Below are positions 51,853 to 61,317 of a DNA stretch of 64,000 nt, in pieces. The notes under the pieces were generated by a model. It ran no database searches. It saw only the letters and a program-made list of their open reading frames with translations, and had not been told where the DNA came from. The DNA comes from Agrococcus pavilionensis RW1 (GTDB taxonomy: Bacteria; Actinomycetota; Actinomycetes; Actinomycetales; Microbacteriaceae): assembly GCF_000400485.1 (NCBI RefSeq), contig NZ_ASHR01000014.1, positions 124,001 through 188,000 on the forward strand. Direction: 5' to 3'. The translations under genes and the position numbers were made by a program. Every line of letters begins with the position of its first letter. Position 1 is the first letter of the stretch.

Positions 51853-54780
51853 ATGCCGGTTCCAGCCCTGCAGCGCTCGATGGCCCGCGCCCGGTCCACC
51901 GGTCGGAGGCTGCTGTCGAGGACCGTGGGGGTGCCGCTCCACGAGCAGGCGACCGCCGCTCAGGACGACCGCCCGTCGCCCCGGCTGCTGCGCGAGATCG
52001 CCGGCCTGCGCGCGCAGAACCTGCGCTCGCGCGCACCCGTCGTCGATCCGAGCGGCGACGCCGTCGTGACGATGACGACGCACGGAGAGCGCATCCGCCT
52101 CGTCTGGGTCGCGCTCGAGTCGATCGCGCGCGGCGACATCCTGCCGCGCCGGCTCATCCTCTTCCTCGATGAGCCCGATCTCGCTCGCCCGCTGCCGTCG
52201 CCCCTGCTGCGCCTGCAGCGGCGCGGGCTCGAGATCCTCCCGGCAGCGCCCGGCCTGCGAGTGCACGCGAAGTACTGGCCCTACGTGTCCGCGATCCTCC
52301 GCCACGAGCTGCCGCTCGTCGTGAGCGACGACGACATGGTCTATCCCGCCCGGTGGTTGCGGGTGCTGGTCGAGGCGCACCGCGCGCGGCCGGAGCTCGT
52401 GCACGCGTTCCGGGCGCACGAGATCCCGTGCCTCGACGGCGCGCTGCGACCGTATCGGGAGTGGCGCCCGGCCTCGGGGACGGCGCCGAGCTTCGCGCAC
52501 TTCGGGACTGGCGTCTCGGGGCAGCTGCTGCCGGTGGCGCTGCTCGAGCGGCTGCGGGACGAGGGAGAGGGGTTCCTCGAGAGCGCGCCGACCGCTGACG
52601 ACGTCTGGATCAACGCGGTCGCCGTCAGGAACGGCATCCAGACCGCGCAGGTCGAGGCGCAGAGCCGCAACTTCCCGTTCGTCCCCGCCACGCAGGCGAC
52701 CGGGCTGTATCGGTCCAACGTCGCAGGCGGCCAGAACGACGTGCAGCTGGAGCGAACGCTCGCCCCCGAGGAGCGCGAGCGCATCTGCGCGGGATCGCGT
52801 CCCGCTGCTGTCCGCTCCCGTGCCGCGCCGACGTTCGTGACGTGGGGCCGCTTCACCGACAACCCCTGGCAGGACATCATCGAGACGGGGGTGCGGTCCG
52901 CCGGGATCTCGACGATCGACCTCGAGCACGGCGCCTCGCTCGAGAGCGTGCTCGACCGCGCAGCCGACGGGCTCGCGGTGCACCTCAACTGGACTGCTCC
53001 CATCACGCAGCGCGCCTCGACCGAGGAGGACGCGTGCGCGGCCGTCGATCGCGCCCTCGCTGAGGTGGACGCGCTCCAGCGCGCCGGCGGCGCGCTCATC
53101 TGGACGGTGCACAACGCGGCAGCGCACGAACCGATCAACCCATGCGCCGAGCGCCGCCTCCTGGAGGGGCTGGCCGAGCGGGCCGACATCGTGCACACCA
53201 TGCACCCGCGCACCGCCGAGGCGATCGAGGAGGCCTGGGGCATCCGGCTCGAGCGGCAGGTCAACATCCCGCATCCCAGCTACCTCGGGGTCTACCCCGA
53301 TGAGATGGACCGGTCGAGTGCCCGATCCGCGCTCGGCATCCCGGAGAGCAGGACCGCGGTGCTCCTGCACGGGACGCTGCGGGAGTACAAGGGGCTGGAC
53401 GCGCTGGCCGATGGCTTCCTCGCGGCTCGGGAGCGCGGTGCTGACCTGCACCTGCTCGTCGCAGGACGCCCCGGAGCCGGCTTCGACGCCGCGGCGTTCG
53501 AGCAGCGGTTCGCGGACCGTGACGACGTGACGGTGCACGCAGACCACGTCCCCGTCGACGAGGTGCAGCTGTGGCACCGAGCGGCCGACGTCCTCGTGAT
53601 GCCCTATCGCGAGGGGCTCAACTCGGGTGCGCTGCAGCTCGCGGCGACGTTCGACCTGCCGGTCGTGGCCTTCCCCTGCATGGCGGTCGAGCAGGCGCAG
53701 GACGAAGGATGGGCAGTCGTCGTCGACCCTGCTCGTCGCGAGTGGCTGCTCGATGGGCTCGCCGCGCTGCCATCGGCAGCTCGCCGCCGCGCATCCGAGG
53801 CGGCGAGGACGCGCGCGCCCGAAGCGACGGCTGAGGCCTTCGCGCGGATCGTCCTCGACGCGATCGCGACCCGCTCGCGCCCGATCGACCCCACGGCAGT
53901 CGCTGTGATCGTGAGCTTCGGCTCGGCGGCCCTCATCGAGCGCGGTCTGACGCCGCTCCTCAGCAGGATGCGCTCGGTCATCGTCGAGAATCCGACAGAC
54001 ACTGCCGAGCACGAGCGACTCATGGCCGTTGCCGATCGGCTCCGCGGCGATCTCATCGAGATGCCCCAGAACGTCGGCTTCGGTGCGGCAGTGCGCGCCG
54101 GCGTGCAGCGCGCGCTCGAGATGGGCGCTCGGCACGTGCTGCTGCTGAACCCCGACGTGCGCGCGGACGCCCCGACCATCGAGCGCATGCTCGAGCGCTC
54201 CCTGGCCGAGCCCGACGCCATGGTCGCCCCTCGCATCCTCACGCCGGACGGCCGCCTGTGGTTCGACGGTGGCGTCATCGACTGGGATCGCGGGATCGCG
54301 CGCCATCGTCGACGCGATGAAGCGGATCGGGCGCTCGACTGGTTGACCGGCGCGTGCCTGCTCGTCCCGGTGCACGCGTGGGACCGTCTCGGCGGACTCG
54401 ACGATGACTACTTCCTCTACTGGGAGGACGTGGACTTCACGCACCGCTGGCTCGCTCACGGGCGGCTCGTCCTCGAGCCGGGCGCACACGTCGTGCACGA
54501 GGTCGGCGGGACGCAGGGGAGCGGGGGCAAGTCGTTGGGCTACACCTACTACAACGCTCGCAACCGGATGCTCTTCGCCGCGCGGCACCTGGGGCTTCGT
54601 GGGCTCCTCCGCTGGTCGCGCTCCGCGCCGGCGTACCACGACGAGCTCCTCGCCCGCTCCGGTGCGCCGGATGCGGCGGCTCGCGCCCGGCACCGCGCGA
54701 CCGCTGCGCGAGGAAGCCGCAACGGTGCGCTCCGCGGCGTCGAGCGGCTCGTCCGCAAGCGGCCGGAGAGCAACGACTAG
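51853..54780 (+). CDS. Three-domain glycosyltransferase (GT-A, GT4-type GT-B, GT2 WbbL-like)
   Basis: 975 residues. Domain 1 (about 65-310) is GT-A-like: [20 protein letters not shown], then [11 protein letters not shown] (Asp159-161). Domain 2 (about 325-675) is [60 protein letters not shown]. Domain 3 (about 680-930) is WbbL-like GT2: [58 protein letters not shown]. No transmembrane segment is evident. TATGGT-6 nt-ATG fixes the start. Codon use is less strictly GC-ending than in neighbours, hinting at a different origin. Probably assembles several linkages of the surface glycan. Confidence 0.82.
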   Translation: MPVPALQRSMARARSTGRRLLSRTVGVPLHEQATAAQDDRPSPRLLREIAGLRAQNLRSRAPVVDPSGDAVVTMTTHGERIRLVWVALESIARGDILPRRLILFLDEPDLARPLPSPLLRLQRRGLEILPAAPGLRVHAKYWPYVSAILRHELPLVVSDDDMVYPARWLRVLVEAHRARPELVHAFRAHEIPCLDGALRPYREWRPASGTAPSFAHFGTGVSGQLLPVALLERLRDEGEGFLESAPTADDVWINAVAVRNGIQTAQVEAQSRNFPFVPATQATGLYRSNVAGGQNDVQLERTLAPEERERICAGSRPAAVRSRAAPTFVTWGRFTDNPWQDIIETGVRSAGISTIDLEHGASLESVLDRAADGLAVHLNWTAPITQRASTEEDACAAVDRALAEVDALQRAGGALIWTVHNAAAHEPINPCAERRLLEGLAERADIVHTMHPRTAEAIEEAWGIRLERQVNIPHPSYLGVYPDEMDRSSARSALGIPESRTAVLLHGTLREYKGLDALADGFLAARERGADLHLLVAGRPGAGFDAAAFEQRFADRDDVTVHADHVPVDEVQLWHRAADVLVMPYREGLNSGALQLAATFDLPVVAFPCMAVEQAQDEGWAVVVDPARREWLLDGLAALPSAARRRASEAARTRAPEATAEAFARIVLDAIATRSRPIDPTAVAVIVSFGSAALIERGLTPLLSRMRSVIVENPTDTAEHERLMAVADRLRGDLIEMPQNVGFGAAVRAGVQRALEMGARHVLLLNPDVRADAPTIERMLERSLAEPDAMVAPRILTPDGRLWFDGGVIDWDRGIARHRRRDEADRALDWLTGACLLVPVHAWDRLGGLDDDYFLYWEDVDFTHRWLAHGRLVLEPGAHVVHEVGGTQGSGGKSLGYTYYNARNRMLFAARHLGLRGLLRWSRSAPAYHDELLARSGAPDAAARARHRATAARGSRNGALRGVERLVRKRPESND

Positions 54781-54821
54781 ACTCACCGGGGGCCTCTGGC
54801 CCGACGACGAATGGAGGCGCG

Positions 54822-55697
54822 TTGCGCGGCATCATCCTGGCGGGCGGGTCCGGTACTCGGCTGTGGCCGATCACCAAGGGCATCTCGAAGCAGCTCATGC
54901 CCATCTACGACAAGCCGATGGTCTACTACCCGCTGTCGACCCTCATGATGGCCGACATCCGCGAAGTGCTCGTCATCACGACCCCCGAGTACAACGAGCA
55001 GTTCCGCGCGCTGCTCGGCGACGGCTCCGAGCTCGGCATGCAGATCGAGTACGCCGTGCAGCCGAGCCCCGACGGGCTCGCGCAGGCGTTCATCATCGGC
55101 GAGGAGTTCATCGGCGACGAGTCGGTCGCGCTCGTGCTCGGCGACAACATCTTCCACGGCACGGGCCTCGGTTCGAGCCTGCGGCGGCACGGCGACATCG
55201 AGGGCGGGCTCATCTTCGCGTACCAGGTCGCCGACCCGGCCGCCTACGGCGTCGTGGAGTTCGACGACGAGATGCGGGCGATCTCGATCGAGGAGAAGCC
55301 GAAGCAGCCCAAGAGCCACTACGCGGTGCCGGGCCTGTACTTCTACGACAACTCGGTCGTCGAGATCGCGAAGACCATCGAGCCGAGCGCGCGCGGCGAG
55401 CTCGAGATCTCGACGGTCAACGAGCGCTACCTCGAGCGCGGCGCGCTGAGCGTGCAGGTGCTCGACCGCGGCGTCGCGTGGCTCGACACCGGCACGTTCG
55501 AGTCGATGATGCAGGCGAGCGAGTACGTGCGCGTCATCGAGGACCGGCAGGGCTTCAAGATCGGCTGCATCGAGGAGATCGCCTGGCGCGCAGGCTGGAT
55601 CGACGACGAGCAGCTGCGCGCCCTCGCTGAGCCGCTCGTGAAGAGCGGCTACGGGCGCTACCTGCTGACGCTGCTCGAGCGCGCCGCGCGCGACTGA
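54822..55697 (+). CDS. rmlA: Glucose-1-phosphate thymidylyltransferase
   Basis: 291 residues. First enzyme of dTDP-L-rhamnose synthesis. [65 protein letters not shown] and [14 protein letters not shown] are classic RmlA motifs. The start is TTG: GGAGG lies 5 nt upstream and translation gives the canonical [16 protein letters not shown] box lies at 54778-54783. rmlB, C and D are not in the window. Confidence 0.96.
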   Translation: MRGIILAGGSGTRLWPITKGISKQLMPIYDKPMVYYPLSTLMMADIREVLVITTPEYNEQFRALLGDGSELGMQIEYAVQPSPDGLAQAFIIGEEFIGDESVALVLGDNIFHGTGLGSSLRRHGDIEGGLIFAYQVADPAAYGVVEFDDEMRAISIEEKPKQPKSHYAVPGLYFYDNSVVEIAKTIEPSARGELEISTVNERYLERGALSVQVLDRGVAWLDTGTFESMMQASEYVRVIEDRQGFKIGCIEEIAWRAGWIDDEQLRALAEPLVKSGYGRYLLTLLERAARD

Positions 55698-55704
55698 GCA
55701 GGCG

Positions 55705-56637
55705 TCACCAGAGGCCGAGCAGCAGCACCGCGGCGAGCGCGGCACGGTCCGCGCCGCGGCGGCGGAGGCTGCCGACGCCGCGCAGCAGCGCGAGCCGGGC
55801 GCCGAGGTCGTCGCGCTCGAGCAGCGCCGCGATCGAGGTGAGCCGCGAGCGCTCGGGCTCGTCGGCGAGCCGAGCCGCGATGCGTGCGATGACCGCGGCC
55901 TCGCGCCGGAACTCGCCGGTGCGCAGGCGGCGGAGCCGGCGGCCCGCCTGTCGCCAGCCGACGTTCGCCCCGGCGACGTTCGCGTCGTGCTGGCGGTAGT
56001 CGATGACGGGCGCGGGATCGATGTGCCAGCGCATGCCGGCGGCGCGCACGATCGCGTAGACGAGCCAGTCGTGGATGGGCGCGTCGGCGGCCTCGGGATC
56101 GTCGAGCACCGTGCGGCGGACGAGGTCGAATGCGCGCGCGGAGAGCACGAAGGTGCAGCCCGGGCCCGCGCTCTCGAGCACGAAGTCGAGCGACCGCTGC
56201 GCCTGGGCCTTGTCGATGAGCGTGCGCCGGTCGCCGTAGTCGGCGACGACGTTCGCGCTCACCGCCTCGGCGCCCCGGAGCTGCTCGAGCTGCGCCGCGA
56301 GGCGCTCGGCGTGCCAGACGTCGTCCTGGTCGGAGAACGCGACGGCGGCGGCGCCGTCCCACGGCGCTTCGGCGATGAGCCGGAGGAAGTTGGCATGCGC
56401 GGAGCCGAGGTCGACCGGCTCGAGCAGCACGATCCGCGGCTCGTCGGCGGCGAGCGACTGCAGCAGCCCTCGAGTGCCGTCGGTCGAGCCGTCGTCCGAG
56501 ATGACGAGCCGCACGTCGACGCCGCGCTGGGCGAGGATCGATGCCACCTGCTCGCGCAGGAAGCGCGCGCCGTCGTGGGTGGCCATCAGCACGGTCACCG
56601 CGGGGAGCGCCGCGGCGGCCGCCGCCAGCTCGCTCAC
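55705..56637 (-). CDS. Family 2 glycosyltransferase (rhamnosyltransferase-like)
   Basis: 310 residues, paralogue of the GT2 at 48190. VTVLMATHDGARFLREQVASIL, LVISDDGSTDGTRGLL, AFSDQDDVWHAERLAAQLE, then IHDWLVYAIVRAAG and YRQHDANVAGANVGW. The GTG start overlaps the stop of the ABC ATPase gene, so it belongs to the exporter operon. Likely adds a deoxysugar to the exported glycan. Confidence 0.88.
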   Translation of the reverse strand: MSELAAAAAALPAVTVLMATHDGARFLREQVASILAQRGVDVRLVISDDGSTDGTRGLLQSLAADEPRIVLLEPVDLGSAHANFLRLIAEAPWDGAAAVAFSDQDDVWHAERLAAQLEQLRGAEAVSANVVADYGDRRTLIDKAQAQRSLDFVLESAGPGCTFVLSARAFDLVRRTVLDDPEAADAPIHDWLVYAIVRAAGMRWHIDPAPVIDYRQHDANVAGANVGWRQAGRRLRRLRTGEFRREAAVIARIAARLADEPERSRLTSIAALLERDDLGARLALLRGVGSLRRRGADRAALAAVLLLGLW

Positions 56638-57851
56638 CGCGCCGGCTGCAGCGCTACCGACAGCGGCGTCGACGCGAGCCCCGTGCTGATGCCGTTGTCC
56701 GCCACGCGGAACGCGGTCGCCTCCTGGGCGCGTGCGAGCTCGGTGCCGTCGCGGTGCTCGAGCGCGGCCGACACGGTGTAGGCGCCGGGGCCGATCGAGA
56801 GCGACGGCATCGAGAACCGGAGGGTCGATCGGCCCGAGAGCTCCGTCATCGGGTCGAGCCCGAGCCGCTCGGTCGAGGAGTAGAGCGCGACCTGCCCGAA
56901 GGTGTTGGCGATCGCGATCCCCAGGCGCCAGTCCCGCACCGAGTCGATCGCGTCGACCTCGACCTCGAGCTGCACGTCCTGCCCGATCTCGACGCCCGTC
57001 GTCGGCGCTCCCTGCGCGTCGACGAGCCGCACGCTCGGGATCGCCACCCGTGCCCTCGCCGGGGCGCTGAGCGCGTTCTCCCGCTCGAGGCGCTGCGCCG
57101 CGTCGGCGTCGCGCTGCGACTGGAAGCCGCCGCGCAGCATCCCGACCGCGTCGATCGGCGCCCCGTCGAAGACGACGTTGCCGTGCGAGAGCACGATGCC
57201 CCGCGTGCACAGATCCGTGATCTGGCTCAGCGTGTGGGTGACGAGCACGATCGTGCGCCCCTCGAGCTGGAACGAGCGGATCTTGTCGAGGCACTTCTGC
57301 TGGAACGCCTCGTCGCCGACGGCGAGCACCTCGTCGACGAGCAGCAGGTCGGGGTCGACGTGCACGGCGACCGCGAACGCGAGCCGCACGTACATGCCCG
57401 AGGAGTAGAACTTCACCTGCGTGTCGATGAAGTCCTCGATGCCCGAGAAGTCGACGATCGCGTCGAAGTACCGGTCGATCTGGCGCTCGGTGAGCCCGAG
57501 GATCGAGGCGTTGAGGTAGACGTTCTCGCGACCGGAGAGGTCGGGGTGGAAGCCGGCGCCGAGCTCGAGCAGCGCCGCCATGCGGCCCCGGCGCACGACG
57601 CGGCCGCTGCTCGGATGGATGATGCCGCCGATGGTCTTCAGCAGCGTCGACTTGCCCGAGCCGTTCGGGCCGATGAGGCCGACGGTGTTGCCCGAGTGGA
57701 TGTCGAGCGAGATGTCGTGCAGCGCCTCGAAGGTCTCGGCGTGCCTCCTGCCGAGCGCGGCGTTGACGACGCGCTCCTTGAGGCTCTTGTCCTTGCGCAC
57801 GGTGAAGTGCTTCGAGACGTTCTCGACCTGGACGATGGGGACGGCTTCCAT
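56634..57851 (-). CDS. wzt: Polysaccharide ABC exporter ATPase with C-terminal glycan-binding domain
   Basis: 405 residues. The N-terminal ABC domain has VENVSKHFTVRKDKSLKERV, Walker A GPNGSGKSTLLK, signature FYSSGMYVRLAFA and Walker B LLLVDEVLAVGD. From about residue 260, after a linker, comes a beta-rich Wzt-C-like domain (VRLVDAQGAPTTGVEIGQDV, FSMPSLSIGPGAYTVSAA). In Wzt homologues this domain recognises the finished, capped chain. It starts within the permease stop (TGATG). Confidence 0.92.
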   Translation of the reverse strand: MEAVPIVQVENVSKHFTVRKDKSLKERVVNAALGRRHAETFEALHDISLDIHSGNTVGLIGPNGSGKSTLLKTIGGIIHPSSGRVVRRGRMAALLELGAGFHPDLSGRENVYLNASILGLTERQIDRYFDAIVDFSGIEDFIDTQVKFYSSGMYVRLAFAVAVHVDPDLLLVDEVLAVGDEAFQQKCLDKIRSFQLEGRTIVLVTHTLSQITDLCTRGIVLSHGNVVFDGAPIDAVGMLRGGFQSQRDADAAQRLERENALSAPARARVAIPSVRLVDAQGAPTTGVEIGQDVQLEVEVDAIDSVRDWRLGIAIANTFGQVALYSSTERLGLDPMTELSGRSTLRFSMPSLSIGPGAYTVSAALEHRDGTELARAQEATAFRVADNGISTGLASTPLSVALQPAR

Positions 57852-58765
57852 CACAGCTCCTGGGCGAAGTCGCCCTGCAGTCGGGCGAAGACGCGCTGCG
57901 CGACGATGACGAGCACCGCGCTCACGCCGGTCGCGATGAGCATGTTGACCCACAGGTGCGGCACGAAGTCGGCGCTCGCGCCCGCCTGCCAGAACGCCTC
58001 CTGGAATCCCAGCACGGCGAGCGTCAGCGGGTTGTTGATGTAGAGCTGCGTGAGCCACTCGAAGGCGCCCCCGGCGAGCCGGTCGCGCACCATGGCGATC
58101 GAGTACAGGATCGGCGAGCCCCACATGAGCAGCACGAGCACGACGTCGACGAGGTAGGAGACGTCGCGGAGGTAGACGTTCGTCGCCGCGAGCACGAGCG
58201 CGAGCGCCGCGCTCAGCACCACGATGAGCACGATCGACAGCAGCGCGTAGAGCAGGTGGGGACCCAGCGACAGGCTGCCCGTCACCGCCGAGGCGACGAT
58301 GAGGATGACGAGCTGGATGCCGAGCGTGAACAGCGCAGGACCGATCGTCGCGAGCGGGAAGATCTCGCGCGGCAGGTACACCTTCTTGATGAGGCCCGAG
58401 TTCGTGACGATCGAGCTCGTGCCCGCGCCGACGGTCTCGGAGAAGAGCGTGTAGATCGCGAGGCCCGCGAAGATGTAGATGCCGAAGTTCGGGATGCTGC
58501 GCGCGGCTCCGAGGAACTCGCCCACCACGAGCGCGTACACGAAGAGCATCGTGAGCGGCCGCACGAGGCTCCACACGAAGCCGAGCCGGGAGTCCTTGTA
58601 CCTCGCCTTGAGCTCGCGCTTCGTCAGCCGGCCGAAGAGCTCGCGGTAGCGCCAGAGCTCGCGGATGGTCGTGACGAAGCCCTGGAGGCCGCGCCCGGAG
58701 ACGCCGGCGTCGATCCAGGGCTCAGCGGCCAGCCGTGCCGCGCGATCGCGCGCGATGTCGGTCAT
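57851..58765 (-). CDS. wzm: Polysaccharide ABC exporter permease
   Basis: 304 residues, ABC-2 type with six helices. The amphipathic N-terminal RYRELFGRLTKRELKARYKDSRLGFVWSL and KKVYLPREIFPLA are typical of Wzm/TagG/RfbD proteins. ATG 58765 has AGGAAGG upstream; the longer reading from 58870 precedes the TAGGAT promoter box (58800-58805) and is rejected. With Wzt it exports undecaprenyl-linked glycan. Confidence 0.92.
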   Translation of the reverse strand: MTDIARDRAARLAAEPWIDAGVSGRGLQGFVTTIRELWRYRELFGRLTKRELKARYKDSRLGFVWSLVRPLTMLFVYALVVGEFLGAARSIPNFGIYIFAGLAIYTLFSETVGAGTSSIVTNSGLIKKVYLPREIFPLATIGPALFTLGIQLVILIVASAVTGSLSLGPHLLYALLSIVLIVVLSAALALVLAATNVYLRDVSYLVDVVLVLLMWGSPILYSIAMVRDRLAGGAFEWLTQLYINNPLTLAVLGFQEAFWQAGASADFVPHLWVNMLIATGVSAVLVIVAQRVFARLQGDFAQEL

Positions 58766-58799
58766 GGAGACCTTCCTGGGGAGCGGATCAGAACGACCC

Positions 58800-58805
58800 A
58801 TCCTA
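58800..58805 (-). promoter_or_regulatory. -10 box of the wzm-wzt-GT2 operon
   Basis: TAGGAT on the reverse strand, about 35 nt before the wzm ATG, leaving room for the AGGAAGG ribosome-binding site. The diverging gene at 58927 has its own TAGACT box near 58884-58889. Confidence 0.5.
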
Positions 58806-58926
58806 TCGCCGCCGTCCCTGCCGGCCCCGCCCGGTCGCCGACGCTCCGACGGGCCTCTCGGCTCCGGCATAGCGCGCTTGTAGACTTGCCCGCGGTGCTG
58901 TCACGGAACTGTTGAGGGGTTTGCGC

Positions 58927-61317
58927 GTGGAGAAGCGGTCTTGGAGCCGGGCCCTCGTGGCGTCCGTCGCCGTCCTGGGGGTGCTCGTGTCGGGCCTCGT
59001 GACGGCGCCGACGACCGCGGAGGCGGCGAGCGCATCGAGCTTCGACCCCGGCGAGCTCATCAGCGACGAGAACTTCTACGCGGGCGGCTCGATGGATGCC
59101 GGCGCCGTGCAGCGCTTCCTGGACGAGCGGCGTCCGCAGTGCGTCAGCGGCTACACGTGCCTCGTCGACTACAAGCAGGCGACGCCGTCGATGCCCGCCA
59201 ACCGCTACTGCACCGCGATGAACGGCGTCGCGAACGAGTCGTCGGCGAGCATCATCGCCCGGGTCGGCGCGGCGTGCGGCATCAATCCGCGAGTGCTGCT
59301 CGTGCTGCTCGAGAAGGAGCAGTCGCTCGTCACCCACCGCTCCCCGAACGCGACGCGCTACGCGAAGGCGACGGGCTTCGCGTGCCCCGACACCGCGCCG
59401 TGCGACAGCAGCTTCGGCGGCTTCTTCTACCAGGTCTACTACGCGGCCCGGCAGTTCCAGGTCTACAAGACGTTCCCGCAGAACTACAACCACATCGCCG
59501 GCCGCGTCAACAACATCCTGTACCACCCCAACGCCGCGTGCGGCTCGAGCCCCGTGCTCATCCGCAACCAGGCCACCGCGGGGCTGTACAACTACACGCC
59601 CTACCAGCCGAACGCCGCGGCCCTCGCGAACCTCTACGGCACCGGCGACTCGTGCTCCGCATACGGCAACCGGAACTTCTGGCGCATCTGGACCGACTGG
59701 TTCGGCGACCCGCGCTCGAGCAACGGCGTCGACCCGTTCGGCTCGATCCAGTCCGTCTCGACGACGCCGGCGAGGGCGATCGCCACGGGCTTCGCGATCG
59801 ACCCCTCCGCGCCCGCGCAGGCGATCTCCGTCAACCTGTACCTCGACGGCGTCTGGCAGCGCACGTACCGCGCGGACCAGTCGAACGCCGCGGCGGGCCA
59901 GGCGCTCACGGGAGCCGGGAACAACCACGGCTTCTCGATCGAGTTCGCCATGCGCGGCGTGCCCGTGGAGATGTGCATCGCGGCGCTCAACGTCGGCGCA
60001 GGCAAGGATCAGTGGATCGGCTGCCGCACCGTGCAGCCGCCCACCGGTCAGCCCGTCGGCCGCATCGACCACGCGTCCGCCTCCGGCCGGACGGCGAACA
60101 TCAGCGGCTGGGCGCTCGACCCCGACACCGCCGCGTCGATCAACGTCCACGCCTACCTCGACGGCCGCTACGCCGGGGCCTTCACCGCGAACACCTCCCG
60201 GCCGGACGTCGGCCGCGTCTACCGCGACTACGGCGACAGGCACGGCTTCGCCTTCCAGCTGCCGATCCCGGTCGGCACGAGCGAGGTCTGCGTCTACGCG
60301 ATCGCGGTGCCGATGGGCGACAACCCCCTGCTCGGGTGCCGAGAGGTCTCCAACGCATCCGGCCCGCCGCGCGGTCAGCTCGACGGCACGTCGGCCGGTC
60401 CCGGCTCGGTGAGCGTCTCGGGCTGGGCGCTCGACCCCGACACCGCGGCATCGATCGAGGTGCAGATGCTCGTCAACGGCCGGGTCGTCACGACCGGGCG
60501 CGCCGACCGGAGCCGACCCGACGTCGGCCGCGTGTTCCCCGGCTATGGCAACAACCACGGCTACGCGATGACCGCGAGCGTCGCGGGCGGCACGAACACC
60601 GTGTGCGTGCGAGCCCTGAACGTCCGCTCCGGCAGCGATGTGCAGCTCGGCTGCCGCGTCGTCGAGACGCCTTCGGGCTCGCCGTTCGGCAACATCGACT
60701 CGCTCGTCGTCGACAGCGCGACCGGGGCGCTCACCGTGAACGGCTGGGCGATCGACCCCGACTCGACGGCGCCGGTGACCGTGCGCGTCTACGTGAACGG
60801 CGCGGTGCGCGCTGAGTACGCGGCGAACGGCAGCCGTCCGGACGTCGCGCGCTACTACCCGGCCTACGGCGCGCAGCGCGGCATGCAGTCCGGTCAGCTC
60901 ACGCTGTCGCCCGGCGTGAACAGCATCTGCATCTGGGCGCTCAACACCGGAGCGGGCGACCCGAAGCTGCTCGGCTGCAAGACCGCGAACATCACCGGCT
61001 CGCCGTTCGGGCGGATCGACTCCGCGAGCGTCGACCCTGCGACGGGAGCGCTCCGGCTGAACGGCTGGGCGATCGACCCCGACACGGCCGCGTCGCCGCT
61101 CATCAACCTCTACCTCGGCGGCGACCTCGTCGCCCAGGAGCGGGCGACGGCGTCCCGCCCTGACGTCGCGCGGGTCTACCCGCTCTACGGCGCGCAGCGC
61201 GGTCTCGGCTCGCTCACCACCACCGTGCCGCCCGGCTCGCACCGCGTGTGCGCCTGGGCGGTGAACGAGGGAGCGGGCTCGAGCGTCCTGCTCGGCTGCC
61301 CGGTCGTCACCCGATGA
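58927..61317 (+). CDS. Secreted protein with five GWAxDPDT repeats and a lytic-enzyme-like N-domain
   Basis: 796 residues. The signal peptide ends near residue 35 (TAEAAS). An N-domain (about 40-265; GELISDENFYAGGSMDAGAVQ, FLDERRPQC, VLLVLLEKEQSLVT) contains a Glu-rich helix, paired cysteines and a lysozyme-like flavour; its chemistry is unproven. Five repeats of about 105 residues start near residues 269, 376, 479, 585 and 692, each with FGxID, a GWAxDPDT-like core, a SRPDV-(G/A)-R segment, YG and a closing GC. GTG 58927 follows GAGGGG. Divergent from the Wzm/Wzt operon and coupled to the next gene. Confidence 0.8.
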   Translation: MEKRSWSRALVASVAVLGVLVSGLVTAPTTAEAASASSFDPGELISDENFYAGGSMDAGAVQRFLDERRPQCVSGYTCLVDYKQATPSMPANRYCTAMNGVANESSASIIARVGAACGINPRVLLVLLEKEQSLVTHRSPNATRYAKATGFACPDTAPCDSSFGGFFYQVYYAARQFQVYKTFPQNYNHIAGRVNNILYHPNAACGSSPVLIRNQATAGLYNYTPYQPNAAALANLYGTGDSCSAYGNRNFWRIWTDWFGDPRSSNGVDPFGSIQSVSTTPARAIATGFAIDPSAPAQAISVNLYLDGVWQRTYRADQSNAAAGQALTGAGNNHGFSIEFAMRGVPVEMCIAALNVGAGKDQWIGCRTVQPPTGQPVGRIDHASASGRTANISGWALDPDTAASINVHAYLDGRYAGAFTANTSRPDVGRVYRDYGDRHGFAFQLPIPVGTSEVCVYAIAVPMGDNPLLGCREVSNASGPPRGQLDGTSAGPGSVSVSGWALDPDTAASIEVQMLVNGRVVTTGRADRSRPDVGRVFPGYGNNHGYAMTASVAGGTNTVCVRALNVRSGSDVQLGCRVVETPSGSPFGNIDSLVVDSATGALTVNGWAIDPDSTAPVTVRVYVNGAVRAEYAANGSRPDVARYYPAYGAQRGMQSGQLTLSPGVNSICIWALNTGAGDPKLLGCKTANITGSPFGRIDSASVDPATGALRLNGWAIDPDTAASPLINLYLGGDLVAQERATASRPDVARVYPLYGAQRGLGSLTTTVPPGSHRVCAWAVNEGAGSSVLLGCPVVTR

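Noticed and set aside
51790-54786. 998-codon reverse open frame opposite the triple glycosyltransferase
   Set aside because: Composition typical of antisense frames (RDVH-rich); the forward frame has recognisable transferase motifs and a promoter.
58762-61242. 826-codon reverse open frame opposite the GWAxDPDT repeat gene
   Set aside because: Shadow of the real gene, whose signal peptide and five protein-level repeats are on the forward strand.
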